64,000 nt of DNA from Ooceraea biroi (taxonomy: Eukaryota > Arthropoda > Insecta > Hymenoptera > Formicidae), in assembly GCF_003672135.1 (NCBI RefSeq), contig NC_039511.1, positions 3,188,464 to 3,252,463 on the forward strand. Reading direction: 5' to 3'. The notes beneath the pieces were generated by a model that ran no database searches, was not told the origin of the DNA, and was given only the letters and a program-made list of their open reading frames with translations. Shown here one piece after another: positions 1 through 14,600 of the stretch (positions are counted from its first letter, which is position 1; each line of letters opens with the position of its first letter). The position numbers were made by a program, and so were the translations under genes.

Positions 1-102
1 CACCACGTCGTCGGACGGCGACGGCGAAGACGTTGCACCACGTCGCACGAAGGCGACGGCGAAGACGTTGCACCACGTCGTCGGACGGCGACGTTGCACG
101 AC
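1..102. repeat. 35-bp minisatellite, about 2.7 copies, truncated by window edge
   Basis: Two complete 35-bp units lie at 1-35 and 36-70, and a third partial unit begins at 71. Each starts CACCACGTCG and runs into a GGCGACGG segment. Units 1 and 3 share TCGGACGGCG where unit 2 has CACGAAGGCG. The array probably continues to the left of the window. A period of 35 is not a multiple of three, which argues against a coding repeat. Confidence 0.85.
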
Positions 103-634
103 AATATCCAATCCAATAAGTTCATTCAAGCGACGCGGTAGCGAACTAAACAAAATTATCGGTATACAACACTTGTATCCGGAATATCCATAGAAAATAA
201 AAAACTCTTTCAGAGATAACTAACAGACTGATATCTTTCTTCCTTTCTCATTCTCCACTTATGCCCGGTTTTTTCATACCTCTCAATAGCTATCTTCCAG
301 ATAACTAAAAATTTATTTCTTCATTGAAACCTCTGATTACGTATTTAACGGATAGCTATTCTTCATACTACTCACTTTTGACACAAAGTGTCTAGAATGT
401 TATTATTTTATAAATTACCATATTCTGTCAGGTTACAAAGGTGAAGAAAACTGATTCTACGAGATATCTTTTGGATAAAGTTATCGAGAGGTGAAGAAAT
501 TGGGCGTTAGTACATTATGTATCGGATACAGTATTGCAGCATTAATGCAAACCGGTAAGAGAGTATAAGATAAAAATACATCAATAATAACTACTACATT
601 TTTGTTAAAAGATAATTACAAAAAGCAATGAGAT
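103..634. other. AT-rich DNA, no gene seen
   Basis: Stops are frequent in all frames and no repeat, exon or RNA signature was found between the minisatellite and the foldback element. Confidence 0.6.
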
Positions 635-1347
635 CATTAAAAAACCTTATAAAGGTGAAAAAAGTACGCCAAGTACATAAAAAATCTCACCTTGTACGCA
701 ACAAAAAGTTTAAACTGCTATTTATAAAAATCAAAACTAAATATGAAATCAATAGTTAACTAGCCAAGTACCTCGAAGCAATTCAGTTTGAGTATTTTAT
801 CCAAATGGTTTCCATGCATACTCTCTTATCACATGACGACATTGAAGTACTTGGCGTGCCCGGGTCGCATTAAAACATGTTGTCCTACCTATAAATCTGT
901 ACTTTACATGTAAATTATGTGTATCGACTAAGTAATGAAAAGAGATATTTATAATCACTTTCTTAGCTGCAAATCTGTAAATGTGTTAATTTTATTTCCA
1001 ACAAGATTTGTGAGTCATTATTGAAAATCAAGATACAAAATACAGTACAAATCAAGATGCTGTACAAATTTATAAGACTTTTAAAAGATATTTAGAAGAA
1101 GACATGACCACTGCGACACGGGCACGCCAAGTACCTCAATGTCGTCATGTGATAAGAGAGTATGCATGGAAACCATTTGGATAAAATACTCAAACTGAAT
1201 TGCTTCGAGGTACTTGGCTAGTTAACTATTGATTTCATATTTAGTTTTGATTTTTATAAATAGCAGTTTAAACTTTTTGTTGCGTACAAGGTGAGATTTT
1301 TTATGTACTTGGCGTACTTTTTTCACCTTTATAAGGTTTTTTTAATG
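635..1347. mobile_element. Foldback (long inverted repeat) element, 234-bp arms
   Basis: The left arm (635-868) and right arm (1113-1347) are near-perfect reverse complements, differing by a few bases, and flank a 244-bp AT-rich spacer. The arms start CATTAAAAAACCTTATAAAG. TTAA occurs symmetrically near both ends (637-640 and 1342-1345), so a TTAA target duplication is possible. TTAA is self-complementary, however, so this is not proof, and no other direct duplication was seen. The 9-mer GCCAAGTAC occurs three times in each arm: at 668, 763 and, inverted, at 847 on the left, and mirrored at 1126, 1210 and 1305 on the right. No transposase is encoded, so this is a non-autonomous, MITE-like element of unknown superfamily. 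Confidence 0.85.
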
Positions 1348-2317
1348 TTATTATATTCCCACAGGTTCCATTTTTGCGGTCACGATAAAATCATATTCAC
1401 ATATGCTGTCAAAGAGAAAACGCGGATAGAGAGAAAATATACGGGATTTTCGCAAAGCGCGTATTACAATTGAAACAGAATTGGAAATCGCCGAAATTGC
1501 AATCAAAGGCATGTTATTTTTACATTCATCAGCAAAAGAAGGAATTAGTTACATCAACACAGGACAAACAAAATAATTGTTCTGCACGAAAGAACAATTT
1601 TTTTTGACAGTAGGATTTAATTTACATTGCATTTCTCCGTTTCATAAACCAGGATCTGTTATAAACAAATGCGCATACATCATTATAAACCGCTTATTTG
1701 GAAAGAATTAGCTTTTAATATTTGACCCGCGAATGTGCAGCCGCAGAGACAAGTGTCATTTGCGAGAGGCCGAGCGTCTCCGCCCGCTCTCTCGCCACGA
1801 CCTGTCATGTTCAACTTGGCAGCGCCTTTTGCGCCCTTTGTCTTGCACATAACGTTTAGGCGGCGGTGATTAAGGATCAAGGAGCGCGTGGCGGAAACTC
1901 CGCGGTACCGCGCCAAGAACACGAGTGTACGCTGCAATTGCAGCTGCAACTGCAACCAAGGCGTGGACGTCCTCATGACTCGTGTCCCGGAAATTTCGCG
2001 GTCCTGGCCGTCGCTGAGGTCTGATGATGAACAGAGCGGTACCGGCGCGGAAAGTATACCGATTCCGACTTTGTTCCGACAGCATGTCGTCACTTCCGCA
2101 TAATGCATCGCCGGTGCGCCCCGCGGAGGGTTAATTCAACCCTTTCAGTCTCGGTTGTTATTTTGCGAGATTCATTTTCACGTCGGTGTTTTCAAAAGGA
2201 CGAACAACGTGAGGAGTTCCACATAGAGAATCGTACGCATAGAAAATTCTACGTATCGTTTTTATTATTGCGAGAGAAATGTTATAAAAATTATTCTTAT
2301 ACTACGTAAAATCTTTT
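1348..2317. other. No recognised gene; GC-rich island at 1720-2110
   Basis: The GC-rich stretch supports overlapping open frames on both strands; the longest is 141 codons on the minus strand at 1683-2108. None has a recognisable domain, and simultaneous openness in antisense frames is expected from high GC. A short TGCAATTGCAGCTGCAACTG repeat at about 1932-1957 gives a run of LQ dipeptides. Confidence 0.5.
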
Positions 2318-2350
2318 CGCGGTATTTTTCGCGGTATTTTTCGCGGTATT
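2318..2350. repeat. 12-bp tandem repeat (CGCGGTATTTTT), about 2.75 copies
   Basis: Units at 2318-2329, 2330-2341 and 2342-2350 (partial) are identical over their shared length. This is a very local expansion in otherwise AT-rich DNA. Confidence 0.85.
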
Positions 2351-5300
2351 AAAATAGAGAGACGACAGGATCGAAATGCGTTTGGTAAAATACGGACAGT
2401 TATACGAAAGAGAACTTTATAATCGCAGATTTTTTACACGCATTTCTTCATAAATCATTGAGACGCGCGTAACGTCCGATAAGAATAATGATTCTGGCAT
2501 TCAAATATGGTGCTTCTGAAAGGCAATGTCAGTTCTGAATTGCAATGTCAGTATAAAAGTCTCTGAGTGAAAGCGCCTTAGTATTCGAGGGATTTAGTGT
2601 CCAAGCAGCTCAGCATTTCATTGTACGGAAGAACCTTGGAGGATTGCAAAAAGTATATCCTTCTTAAGATTCAAATATTTTAACGCCCAAAGATCAGAGA
2701 GCTCCTTAATGTCAGTGCCGAAAGACTGACTTCAGACGAACGAACGTTATACGCTCAAGGTAATGTCAGCGCACGTCAAAGGGATATTCTGTTACCCCAT
2801 ATAAACGATGAATTTCTGCGATGCCGGAAAATTTCTCGAGTCTATCGATTCGAGGTCGCGCCTTCATTAAAACCATTCTGCTCTGCGACGATCTTAATTG
2901 AATCTTTCTCATCGTAATACCTGCGTAGATCCTATCTCCGCTGCGAAAGATTATATCGTGCAGCTGCAATATTGACGCTTGCAACGAGAAACGCTTAAAT
3001 CCATAGGGTTTACTCTCTTTTTACGTCAGACCTTTGAAGAGCCATCTTAAAGCAGCAAGCTTTCTTTGCTTTCTTTTTTTAGTACGATTAATAATATGTA
3101 ATTAAAGATAATGATGTGTATAGATCAAGATCGGTAGACGTACAACGTACGTATCAGCATTGTATTGACGTTACACTAACGTCATCGTTCCCATAGTTAT
3201 TTTATAATCGACGCCTACTTAGACTGGACACAAATACTCTGCTGCTTTCGCTTATTCTATATTTTTATGTTATTTAAATAATAAATCTCTTTACCCACGC
3301 GTTTGCGTCACGAGCAAAGAATAAATTACTCGGACAAAGCCTTTGTTATAGCAAATTCCTTGTGCTTGGAAAGTTGATCAGATTATCAATATTAAAGAAA
3401 AATGTCTTTACGGTATCAATTTCAAAGAAACAACAGAAATCCACGATTTATGAATTATAAAATTAATTTTCAACTACTTCCGCTGTTGTCTTTAATTATA
3501 TAATTTCAAGCAGACTTAATTTATTTACAGAAAAGCACTCATATCTATATGTGCCATTTTATTAAAGTAATATTTCTTAGGTATTTTAAAGCGCACTTAT
3601 ATCTAAAAACGTGTCCGTAGCGGTTAAGGATTATCGCCGTTTAAACTTAATCGATAACTTCTATGGATGATTAATGGGTATCTCGCAGTGATCTAATCTT
3701 GACACGGAACATTTTTATCCATAGGTTAACTTCACTAACATCTGCCACGTCATTTGATAAATTATTTATACATAGTACGATATGACGGAAAGTAATAATT
3801 CATGTATGTGAATAACGCAAAATTCGTAACAATGAAAAATATCCGCCGCGTTCACCTTGTTTCCTCCATCTATTATTCATGCTATTGTTCTCATCGTTTA
3901 CGCATTCACTCGTTATTTATATTATTGCTTATGCATTGTTTCTCAAGATGAGATTGCCCGAAATATCGGATATAAAATATTTTACAAAATAACGAAAAAT
4001 GTAAAGTGCGCCCATTCAGATTTTAATATTGCGCGGATGTAATTATCAGAAAAAGGATCAAAATATCAATATCCGGGTTAACGAAGCTAAATGCCAACTT
4101 GCTCGGAAAAAGAAAAAGAAAGAGAGGTAAAGAAATAGATGCATAAACTTATTAAATAACCAATAAACGTGACGCTCATGGCATCAAAATTACCATCTAG
4201 AATGTACGATTCACGTACCAATAAGCTTCTCGATATAACTAGCAGTGAGGTAATTATTTCCTACAGGTCAGGTAATTTCCAGCTGGTGCGGCGTGCATGG
4301 AATATCAGCATTTCGCGTATCGCGGCGTGAGCGAGCGCCCACGCGATTAAAGACTGTTTCATACTTGTTTGCTAAAATCCAACAACTAATTTCTAATGCA
4401 CATGGTAATAATATCGTTCACTGTATGCTGAAATAGAACGAAGAAAAATTGTTTATAAAAAATGTAATATGCATCACTCAACGGAGGTTGATCATGCGCA
4501 CGGATTGGCGCAGGTTGAGATAATTCAAATATCGAATATTTCTTAGATGCAAATATTATACTTCTTCTTCGCTGAAAAATATTTTCAATCAATTTTTCAA
4601 TTAAATATAACATTCTTTATAGAAAATAATGAATTAATTTTTAATATGAGACTTCTTCCAGATATCTACAAAAACATTTACGTCCTGTCGGTAATATATT
4701 CGCATATTTTTCACGTTTCTGTATATATCTTCTTTTATTAATGACAATATTTTTCCATTAACGTAAAATGCTTATCGTACGCAGAAGAGTGTGAATCAGC
4801 CTTAAATCATAAAGAAACGCTCCTGTGCGAATCAAAGCCAATTATACAATTGCAGTCACGAAATACGAGTATATCTGTGTGTGTAGTTATAATATAATAC
4901 AATCATTTTGCTGCCGTTGATATTTTACCATTTGCGAATTTACCATTACCGATATGCAAGGAACCATTTCGTTCAGGACGACGCGACGTCAGTCGAAATA
5001 ATCGTTTAATAAATGAATAATATGAATTAGCAGCGGCTGCAACGAAAAGACAGTTTCCATTGTAGTTGAGCGGAGCGACAGTTTTCAAAATGCATTGCAC
5101 GGTACGCGCAATATGTTGCAATATGCGTCACGGCTATGAAATTCGGATTTTTCGTTTGAATTAGCTTCATTTCAATTTGCGTGGCACAGCTTTTTTACGT
5201 GGCGGATTACAAATTAAGATTTCAGCACGTTCTGTTACGTTGACGGCAATTATAATGCGCGGAACGTAAATTTCACGCGCACGCTCGCGCGATACGAACG

Positions 5301-6330
5301 CAAAACTAATTCGGATAATGCACGAGAATATTAAATACTAATTACCGCTATCAGGTTTAACAAACCACATTTCCGTGCACTTAAATTAATGTTGACACGA
5401 ATGTATTTCCCAGCACTTCTCCGTGCATACGAGAATGGAGATGAGTCCGTTGCTGCCGCATTAAATTTACGCTTTAGGGCTCAACACGGCGATATAGATT
5501 TTGACATTCTTTTAATGGAGAGTTCTCTCTCGTTGCGGAATATGGAAGTTGTTCTACATGAATCCTACGGGTAGTTATCGGGCGAAAATTGATAAGCTAC
5601 TCCAGCATTATAAATTTCAGTGTACGCAGGAGACGTTTGATGCGTTTCGCTTGATAATATGAACTTGATAACATTTTATGCAAATTATAACTAACTGCCC
5701 CATGAGCAATAAATATGGAAATTTTAGCTTGAACCAGCAACTATAACAGCTATTATAGATAATAATGCTTAAGCATGTCTGCACCGAGTGAAATTAGGCT
5801 TTTTAATGGAATATCAATGTCGGTCGGAAATACGAAAGACTTGTTATTCGGCACCGAATACTTAATTTCGGAGTACTGCCATCATAATACAATTTTGTTG
5901 CAACATTATATTTTACCAAAAGAATTTATCATTTAATTTCTCTAACATGTCTCATGTAAGCGATATTTTGCGGCGATATTAATAACCTCAGGAATTTCAT
6001 AAATTTCAATATGTGACATGGGATGTGCTATTGACGACACGCTTCAATTCCTAAATCTGCAACGGTATGCAAATTTAATTACCATCCGTGCGTTCTCTCG
6101 CAGCTCGCAGTTATCTACTAGAAAGCTACTCGCTAAATTTTCCAAAGTTTTCTCGACTTCAAAAACCAACTTTTATTTAACATGCACTAGGAATTATTCG
6201 TATGAAACGAAAAGAGAAAATATTTGCTAGAAACATATAAGATCTAATATAAACCTCGTAAACGTGCGGCCTCGCAAGGAAAGGAGCTAAATAAGACTCG
6301 ATGAGAGAAACCTGCCACTGACATATAATA
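2351..6330. other. Intergenic or intronic DNA, nothing recognised
   Basis: This is mostly AT-rich sequence with only short open frames (60-75 codons), none with a family signature. No repeats longer than about 20 bp were noticed. The stretch could be intergenic or part of a long intron. Confidence 0.5.
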
Positions 6331-8600
6331 TTATGATAAGTCGTACCTCTTGGTACTCACGTAAACGCTTGCGACTAGAATACGGTATCAGAATCGCGCG
6401 AGATGCCACCGAGATCTACGGCGGTGGCCGAAGATCGAATTGCCCGTTTGGATCTATATACCATCGCGCAATGGCCGGCAATCCTATCGATCGCGAGGCA
6501 TCAATTACACGTTCGTGTAACGACAAGCCACAGGATTCCCTCCACGTCGTTACGACGCGATTCTCTCATTTACTTTTCCGAGGGCGCGCTCCGTGAAGTG
6601 GTTTCCGATCAAGTGACGGTCCTCCTTCGGGGATTCTGGACGCCATTGTACCGCATCGTGCTGCACCGCTCCTCTATCCCTCTCCATTTCCTCCCGACGT
6701 CCACTTTGAACTAGAGCAAGAGCGGAAAACGCAAACGTATCTCGAAGAGGTGCACCTTCGCCTCTACGCTCGGAAGGTAATGAACGCTGAGGATGTTTCC
6801 GCTGTGATTGATACTCACCACTGATTCCAAATTAAGACATCGATATAATGTCTCTTTTTCTCTTGCGCCCCTTTACGCGCCTCACGGGAGTCATATTAAA
6901 TAGGCCAGCAGAGCGAATGAAATACAGAAATTGCTGAATAATTCCAAACCAGCAAATTGGCTTTCATTTTATATCGAGCATGGGCCGTGCTGGGTCTTCC
7001 AATCTTCTCACCGTTTAACACTAATAGAATCTCGAGCAGATGGAGGAAGAATCGCGATTGAAATGAAATGCCTGTCAGGGCGAGCATCTTTGGAGAACTC
7101 TCGAATCCTTCCAACGCAGCCTGGCAACTCGAATGAAGGAGGAGGAGGCAAATGAGCCTGCGGGCATTCGCGCGCGGCCACGACAGAGAAAAAGGACCGG
7201 CGAAGCTTTTGACCGGATAATAGGCAGCGTGTTCGGCAGTCGAGTTTAAAGTGCTCCAAAGCGCTCCTAGAAATCGCTGCACCCGCGGCCTCCAATGAGA
7301 TCAACAGGAAGAATGAACGCATCGAGGTCACCGGATGCTGTCGCACAGCCCCCTGCTTTTCCTCCACTCCCTGGCCGTCTATTCGTTCTTGGTACCGCGG
7401 TTCCGCACGATGTACATGGGATGACCCCTTATTCGGGCCGTGGACTCGCCTCGGGCTGGGATATGTTGGGTAAAGCTCGGTGGAAGCCGCTAAAGAACAG
7501 CTCTGCGACGAAGGGTCGCTTTTTTCCACCGCGAGAGCTTTGGACCGAGACGAGAGAGATGGAAGTTCGATCCTGTCGCGGTGACCGGCCGCTGCGGCTT
7601 TTTCGTCTCGAGAGAAGGGGGATGGAACGAGGCTCTCGGCTTGTCGATAGCCGGCTCCGATCGGCACGGAACGACGCTTCGGGAAACAACAGCTCGGAAA
7701 ACTGATCCGCGGCTCGAATCGCGGCTGCCTTTACCGTTCGCTATTTTCGTGGCATGGATTTGCGGTGGCGCGCGGAGAATGAAAGGGCGTAGATTTTAAC
7801 GGGAGCAAACGCAGAAAGGATCGGAGCACATAGCTTGTGTGAAGTCGTTTTTGAGTTCTCGCTGTAAATGCAAATTCCGCACGTAATAATCCGGAAAATA
7901 GTCGTTCAAGAGGAAACGTTACGTCAAGCTCCGATTTATCTCTTTATCTTGAAAGGAACGGCGAAAATAAAATCCCTGTAAAATGATCGTTAATTGCATC
8001 AGGATCAGTCGAGAATAGAAAGCGGATTTGGGGATACGAGCTTGTGTTACAAAAGGGCGAGGGCTTGCCGGTGTAGCCATCGATTGAGCTTCCGAGGGAA
8101 ACGTGATGCTTGAAGGGCGCCACGTGCGGGGCTGAACGTGTCACGTGATGTGGGTTAAGGACGACAAGTGCATACGAACCTCGGCAGCCGCGAGGCATTT
8201 TAAAAGATGGCGACATGAACTCGGAACTTTGCGGGCGAAATAAAAAGTGGCTTTATGTAATCGTCGGACAGAATGAGTCCTCGGAAATAAAAAAAAAGCG
8301 CACGTGTGGGAGAAAGAGAGAAAGAAAAGAAAGGAAAAGACGGAAAAATATTTCGCAGTAAAGTGACGACAGTTTCAATAGCTTGCCAACGATAGTAGCT
8401 GCGAGCTCGCGATCGGCTGGTCAATCGTCGTAATTCCCGGAGGAATAATTTATTCCACGATGTAGCTGATGGCGGACCTGAAGGCCGCCTAGAGGAAGCC
8501 GATATACTAAACCGATTGTGCCGACCGCGCTGATAAATAATTCGATCCGCGGACGTGCTGAGAACCACGGCGGCGAATTAGGTCAGCCAGCGAGAAGTAA
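6331..8600. other. GC-rich stretch with overlapping chance ORFs, no recognised gene
   Basis: Base composition rises from about 6390 to 8600, and long frames appear on both strands at once. The longest is a 219-codon minus-strand frame at 7008-7667 that overlaps a 136-codon plus-strand frame at 7295-7705. Neither has a domain, a signal peptide or plausible exon boundaries. The stretch could be a CpG-rich promoter or untranslated exon. Confidence 0.45.
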
Positions 8601-11600
8601 TGAAAGTCAGTTGTTTGAAAGCTGCCCATGAAATCGTGAAAGCTTCATTTAGCCGTATTCCTCGCGCCTCGCTATCATCCCTGGCAATATTGTTTGATGC
8701 GAGAGGAATCGGCGAGCTTCCTAAAACTTGTTTTGGACTTGTGCACGTGTCGTTGCTGCAACTGTATGATGCTTACGTGAAACGAAAGAGATATCAGCGT
8801 CGATTCATTAAAATGTTAGAAATGGATTTTTTTGGTCCGACATTAATTATTCCTCCGAAACGATGGGACATAAAAGGGATTGTCAATAAAAAAAAGGATG
8901 TGAATTTATTATTGACAAGCAGAATAAAAGTTGTTCCTCCCTTTTAGTTTTACACAACTATGCTGCACATAATTCATATGAAAGGAAGAACAAGTAATAG
9001 ATAGTATCGATTAATATCGTTTTTCTTTCTTTCTTTAAATAATGATATATAAAAATCTGATGCAGCTTGCATTAACATTACATCAGACAAATGGAATGTT
9101 CGTTCCGTGCTCATTCATCTTTCACGGGGAGCTCAGAAACGTTTATACAACTCTGCAGCTTCAAGGGGATTAAAAATCAATTATTCCTCACATTATTCCC
9201 GGGGGATTAATTCGCGCCGGGAAGTGCGGCTTTCCCAGAAGGCCAAAGTAAATTTCAAGGCTTCCCGTTCAATCAGGGGCGACTTTGCGCGGGCGGCCGT
9301 CCGCTTAAAGTATCGTTTTACATCATACGTGAACTATTACTCGAAATCCGAACGGGCATCCACGGAGCAAATCTCACCCCGGAACTCATCTCTCAGAACG
9401 TATCGCTCGCCCACAAAACTTCCCTGCGCGTAAATCTCGCCCTGACATTCACTCACGCGCGATGTAATTAAATAGTGCGTTCAATGAGAGATGAGAAGAG
9501 CCCGGAAGTGGAGCATCCAAACCGTCGGTAACTCATGCTTGCCTCACGGAGAAATTCCGGACCGGCCTTAATTGCGCTACGCAGGCGGCGGAGAAAGGGG
9601 AATCAACGCGCTATTTTTCGTCTTCGTTCGTTCCGGAAAATTCGGAAAATCGGCGGGATCGATGACTACGTGCCTCGACCGACATCCACCTGCGGGAGCC
9701 GCTGCCTTCGCCAATTCCGGTTTCGCTGGTACCACTAAGCGTCACGATAATAAGGGAAGAATAATGGAGCGGCGTTACGCGGCTGATAGACGACGGCCAT
9801 TGAATAAAAGAGAAAAACGGGGGACCATGAGATTGTTATACGCGGTGGTAACCGGATCCTGCTCGAAAGTTTCATTCGTGTCGCGTAGAATCGATTGCCG
9901 CGAGAAGCGATTAAAGTCAACGCAATAGTAATTTATTAATACGGAATTAACGACGAGAGAGAAAAAGATGAGGAGGGATTTTTCCACTTTTTCTGGATCG
10001 AAAGATGTCGCGAGCACTTAAAGCGTAACGGGATTTGCATTATTAAAATGCGCGCGGCAGTGTGGATTAGTAAGTTTTAATTACTTGATGCGTCAGTCTC
10101 TCGTCTCGGGATTACTTTCCTTAATGATTGAGATAGTCAATTAGGGAAGCGCTATCGTGTTTTTCGCGTGGTCCGCGTCATGAGCACAAGAAGCTATGCG
10201 CACAAGTGCAGCAGCGTAATGCCCGACTGAAGAACTTGAAGGTTTTTCCAAATTAAACTTGCGGAGGCGCAGTAAAAGAGCATTCTTTCTAGTCTCTTCC
10301 TTCCGTCAAAGTCACTGAGCTTCTTTTAAAATTTTAATTAGAATTCGAATTTTAGTTGTCAGCGCAATTACTAAGACATTGAACGTTAAAAGAGAAAATA
10401 TTGCGAGAAGTGTTATCAGTATCGCAAACATTGTTAATGAAATTTGACTTCAGGCAATTAATCATCATGCTCGAGATTCGGGATGTAATTCTGAGTTATG
10501 CGCAGATAATAACACGCGGAACACGTCAATTATTGTACCGGTAACACATTTATCGGAGCCAGCATGGAGGCGCCACGTTCCGTCAACAGAATCCACTGGC
10601 GGTATACTAGCCGTTCCGCAATCGATTGTAGGAAAAGCTTTACCGGCGGTCGGTGGGAATAAGGGGAAGCGGCTTATCACAGGCTTCTTATCATGAGTTC
10701 AGAAAAATGATTTCGCTCAACCCTCATCTCCACATTTATCTCCACATTTCTACAAGTAACGCACAATAATGATCGTATCCTCATTTCTTTCAAATTTTTT
10801 TTATGGTATTCCATGGTGTTTCACCACGATAAAAGCCGTGCGAGGTGTTTCATCGATCGTCGACGAGCGCCTCCGAACCAGCGTGAGAGATGGCGACATG
10901 CATCATCCACAAGAACGTGAGGGAGACTCGGAGCACCAGCTTGCTGACGACAAAATGAATGTGATCCCTCTTTACGACCGCGTGTTTGCGTTTGACAAGT
11001 CTCCCCGATTACTCGCTAAAGTAAAAAGAATAGAGGGAAAGTGACTGAAAAAGATGGTTCACGTATATAAAGCGGAATCGATGTAGCAAGAGCACGCTGA
11101 TGGAAAAGACCGACAGAATACTACCCCTGTAATATTAAATCGATATCATGCACTGGCCTAAAGAAGGATAGAAATAACCGGCACCGAGAAGTAGATTCGA
11201 ATAAATTCGAATATCGTCAAATTAAGAACAAAAATTCGAACGCAACGTTATCAAGCACTTTGAGGAAAAATTCGATTAATTGAGAAAACACTCTGACAGC
11301 AGAAACTCCTCGAAAGATAAACATAAAAAGATCTTTATATAAGGAAGGATGAAATTATTTTTTCTTGCAAATTTAATGCAAACAGTATTTATCCCAAAAA
11401 TCTATTTTGTAAAAACAAAAGTTTAAATATTTATTTTGAATATTTAAATTATATTTAAATATATATTGACACATGGATGTTTAAGTTACGCGTTATAAGA
11501 AACCAAAACATCGGAAACCTTGCTTGAAATTTTCCAAGTCATTAATTTAGATCTTTTCCTTATTATTTTTACTAATTTATTGTGTGAATTATTTATTTAT

Positions 11601-14600
11601 TGATTAATATGCCTTAAATTTGTACTATTATTGCCTTTCAGATATCCAGTGAATCATAAATCGTGAAATTGCATTTGCATGCATGTAATCCGATCGACTG
11701 CTCAATTTGGTGAAACGAACAAGAGTTATAGTCTCCAGAATTGCGTTGTGACACGTAACACACCACGCTGGTACCCTCATAAACATGTCACGTGTCGAAA
11801 ATACCAATGCACTTGACCAGTATTTAGAGAGGTTGAGAATGCAATTAAGTCAGTTAAATGTCCACGCAATTCGTCTTGTGCGCTTCCTTATTTGAGGAAT
11901 AGCTACTTCGAACATCTACGTAACGACTGTATATACCGCAAAATGTCTAAATTATCTCTTAATATAGAATGTCACCAGCAATCGATAAGAAACGTCAGCG
12001 GTTTGTTATTTTTATCAAACTGTGCAAACTACATGAAATTAAAGCATCGATTGGTATATAATGGGATTGAATCCAGATGATTAGCATTGATACTCTACAC
12101 GCAAACACGTATAGATGCGCGATGATTGATCAATATGATGATTCACTATGGCCTTAATTATCTTCGTGATGCCATTTGTGTAACTTTCCTTATCATATCT
12201 CGACGGATTTCAAATTTTTTAATTCCAAATTCTTAGCTAATCTTATCAAACTTACAATTCTTGTCCGGCGCGACAGCATTGCATCAACGACCGCGACATG
12301 AATGATTGACGCGGTTATACATACCTGAAACAGACAAAAGAAACTCGATTGCAGTGAATTCACATTATCATAAAAATTATACAGCTCGATAGATGAAGAA
12401 AGAATGACTTAAAGACAAAAACGATTTCTCAAGTCCAATTACGGACAGATTTACCGGGGTATTGCATACGCGACTCCGCTTAGATTCACGCCTTATCGTG
12501 TTGCGACACGTGGATCGAATTAATTAAGCGGAATATGATTCTATCGAGGCGACGATACAAATCTAGCCGCCGTCCAACGCGCAGTCACGATTTTTCCTCG
12601 CGACATACACGTGGCACACGCGTATCCGACTCGCCATACTAATTCGGCATTTTAAGTGATATATGTGCATGATGACTTTTGCATAAAATTATCGATACAC
12701 TTCCAACCATTATGCTCGGAAATCAACTTAAGTTTTTCTATTGTCGTATCATTTCTATTTTCTACTATCATCTTGTTGTCATGGTCGAAACATTGTTTCA
12801 CATTCTTTAGAAAATCAAAAGATATATTGATAATAAAAAATTGAAAAATATAACCACAGAAAGCACATAATAACATTTCTTGCTGCATAAGGCAGAATGA
12901 AAACATGTGTGAAACGATATTGATTTAAAGCAACTTACGGTGCGAAAGGGAGAGTCTTTCGCGAGGAACATGTCGGTAGAAAGTAATGAAGATGTAGGAC
13001 GCAGATTAGATGTCTCGTGAAATATAAGTATACGTTAGCTATTGGTTGAAGGCGAGAACATAATTATTACAATATTAATTAAGAGAAAAAGAGAGAGAAA
13101 GAGAGAGTTCCATTTGTTATAATAGTGTTTTCAACAATCTTATAACTTGTATCTTACATTTAAATATTCGAGCATAAACTTCAGACAGGCATTTTCCGAA
13201 GTTTTGAGTTTTCGAATTTTGTTAGATTGACAAAATGCATAATAAAATACATCGTTAGTGATCGTCACAAATCAACTCGTGAGAAATTGTTTCGTGCAAT
13301 CACCCCATAAGAGTGATAATTGCGAGATAACACGAAACATCGTCGAATTCAATCCCTCTTCCCTTCTCCCTTTTTGTGGCAGCTCCCTCAACTATCTCCG
13401 CTCCTTTGAGTTATACATTGCGCAGCAGCGCGATAATAAGCTTCCGTGCGTCCCAAGAGCACGCTTTTATTATCTCTCGCGTCTAAATCTTGCTCTCAAC
13501 CGAATCCAGTTTGAAGCGGACGACACTCGAAAGAACGTCGGCGAACAGAAGAACGGAAGCGTGAAAGTTAGGGAATACGCATTGCTAGTTCCGCAATGCA
13601 TCTGATTCGGCGCGCGTAAATTAACGTGAGATTCGAATTACCTGCTTCTTGTGGTCTATACACGATGTATACGTGGAACGACCCGGGCGACAAGGATTTT
13701 CCTCGTTGCCGACACGTGCTACGTGTAAAGCAGCATCACAGAAGATTGAACTTCAAAGTGAAGCGAGGCTGATCGAGTTTTCCGAAGACGTCACAGACGC
13801 CAATTACTACTCATGTGTAAATCTTGTCTGATCGTGGTATCAGCCGGTATCCTTTGAGTCACAGAATTCATTAGAAATTTCGGGTCGGTCTTTGCCTCTC
13901 TTGTTAAGAGAATCGATACAGGTTGCAATTTGTATTTATCATTTTACATACAAAATTCAAGCTTGTACGATAGTTTCCTTCAATTTCGACAAGCTTGTGT
14001 CTTTCGCGCACACATTTGATTGATCAATTAACACATGCATCCACCGAGAAGATGCATTTGTGTTTATATAATATTATATATAACCGGATTTTCCGGAAAA
14101 TTACAAGCGAGCGTCCGGAGCGAGTGGATTCCCGCCGTTTGAAGCTTAGCGAAGTGCATATCGTTTTATTAAATGCCCAGCGTAACGACGCGCATTGCTG
14201 TCGCCTCGGCGACGCCGACGCGCCTAATTTGCTTACAAAGGAAACCTGCCGCTGCAGATAGACTGTCACGATTCGCTTGTTTATTATGCACATCGCGCGA
14301 GGAAGACGCGAGTGCGCGGTGACATACCTACGCGCGACGTGTCATACGCGCGAGGGACGCGGGGTACGCCTTCACGCCGTGTACGGAGGCATTGTTTTCC
14401 ACGTGCGCGCTTTCATACGCCTTCAAAATGCATTCACTTGCGTGACAACGTCGTGATCAATGGTGTCGTTGTAGACGGAAGAATATAAAGATGTCAACGC
14501 CCGGTTCCCAAACTGTCAGTCCGTGACGCGCGGTTTGGGCGACCAATAACTGAGAGAACTTCTCGACGTGTTTAGCGTATCTGAGAGGGAAAAAGATAGA

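Noticed and set aside
1683..2108. 141-codon minus-strand ORF
   Set aside because: Overlaps a 71-codon plus-strand frame in a GC-rich island; the LQLQLQLQ run is from a short repeat.
7008..7667. 219-codon minus-strand ORF, the second longest open frame in the window
   Set aside because: It lies in GC-rich DNA with open antisense frames, no domain, no sensible exon boundaries and a composition typical of random translation.
10056..10065. GGCAGTGTGG, matching the seed region of miR-34
   Set aside because: The match stops after ten bases and the flanks do not form a plausible precursor hairpin.
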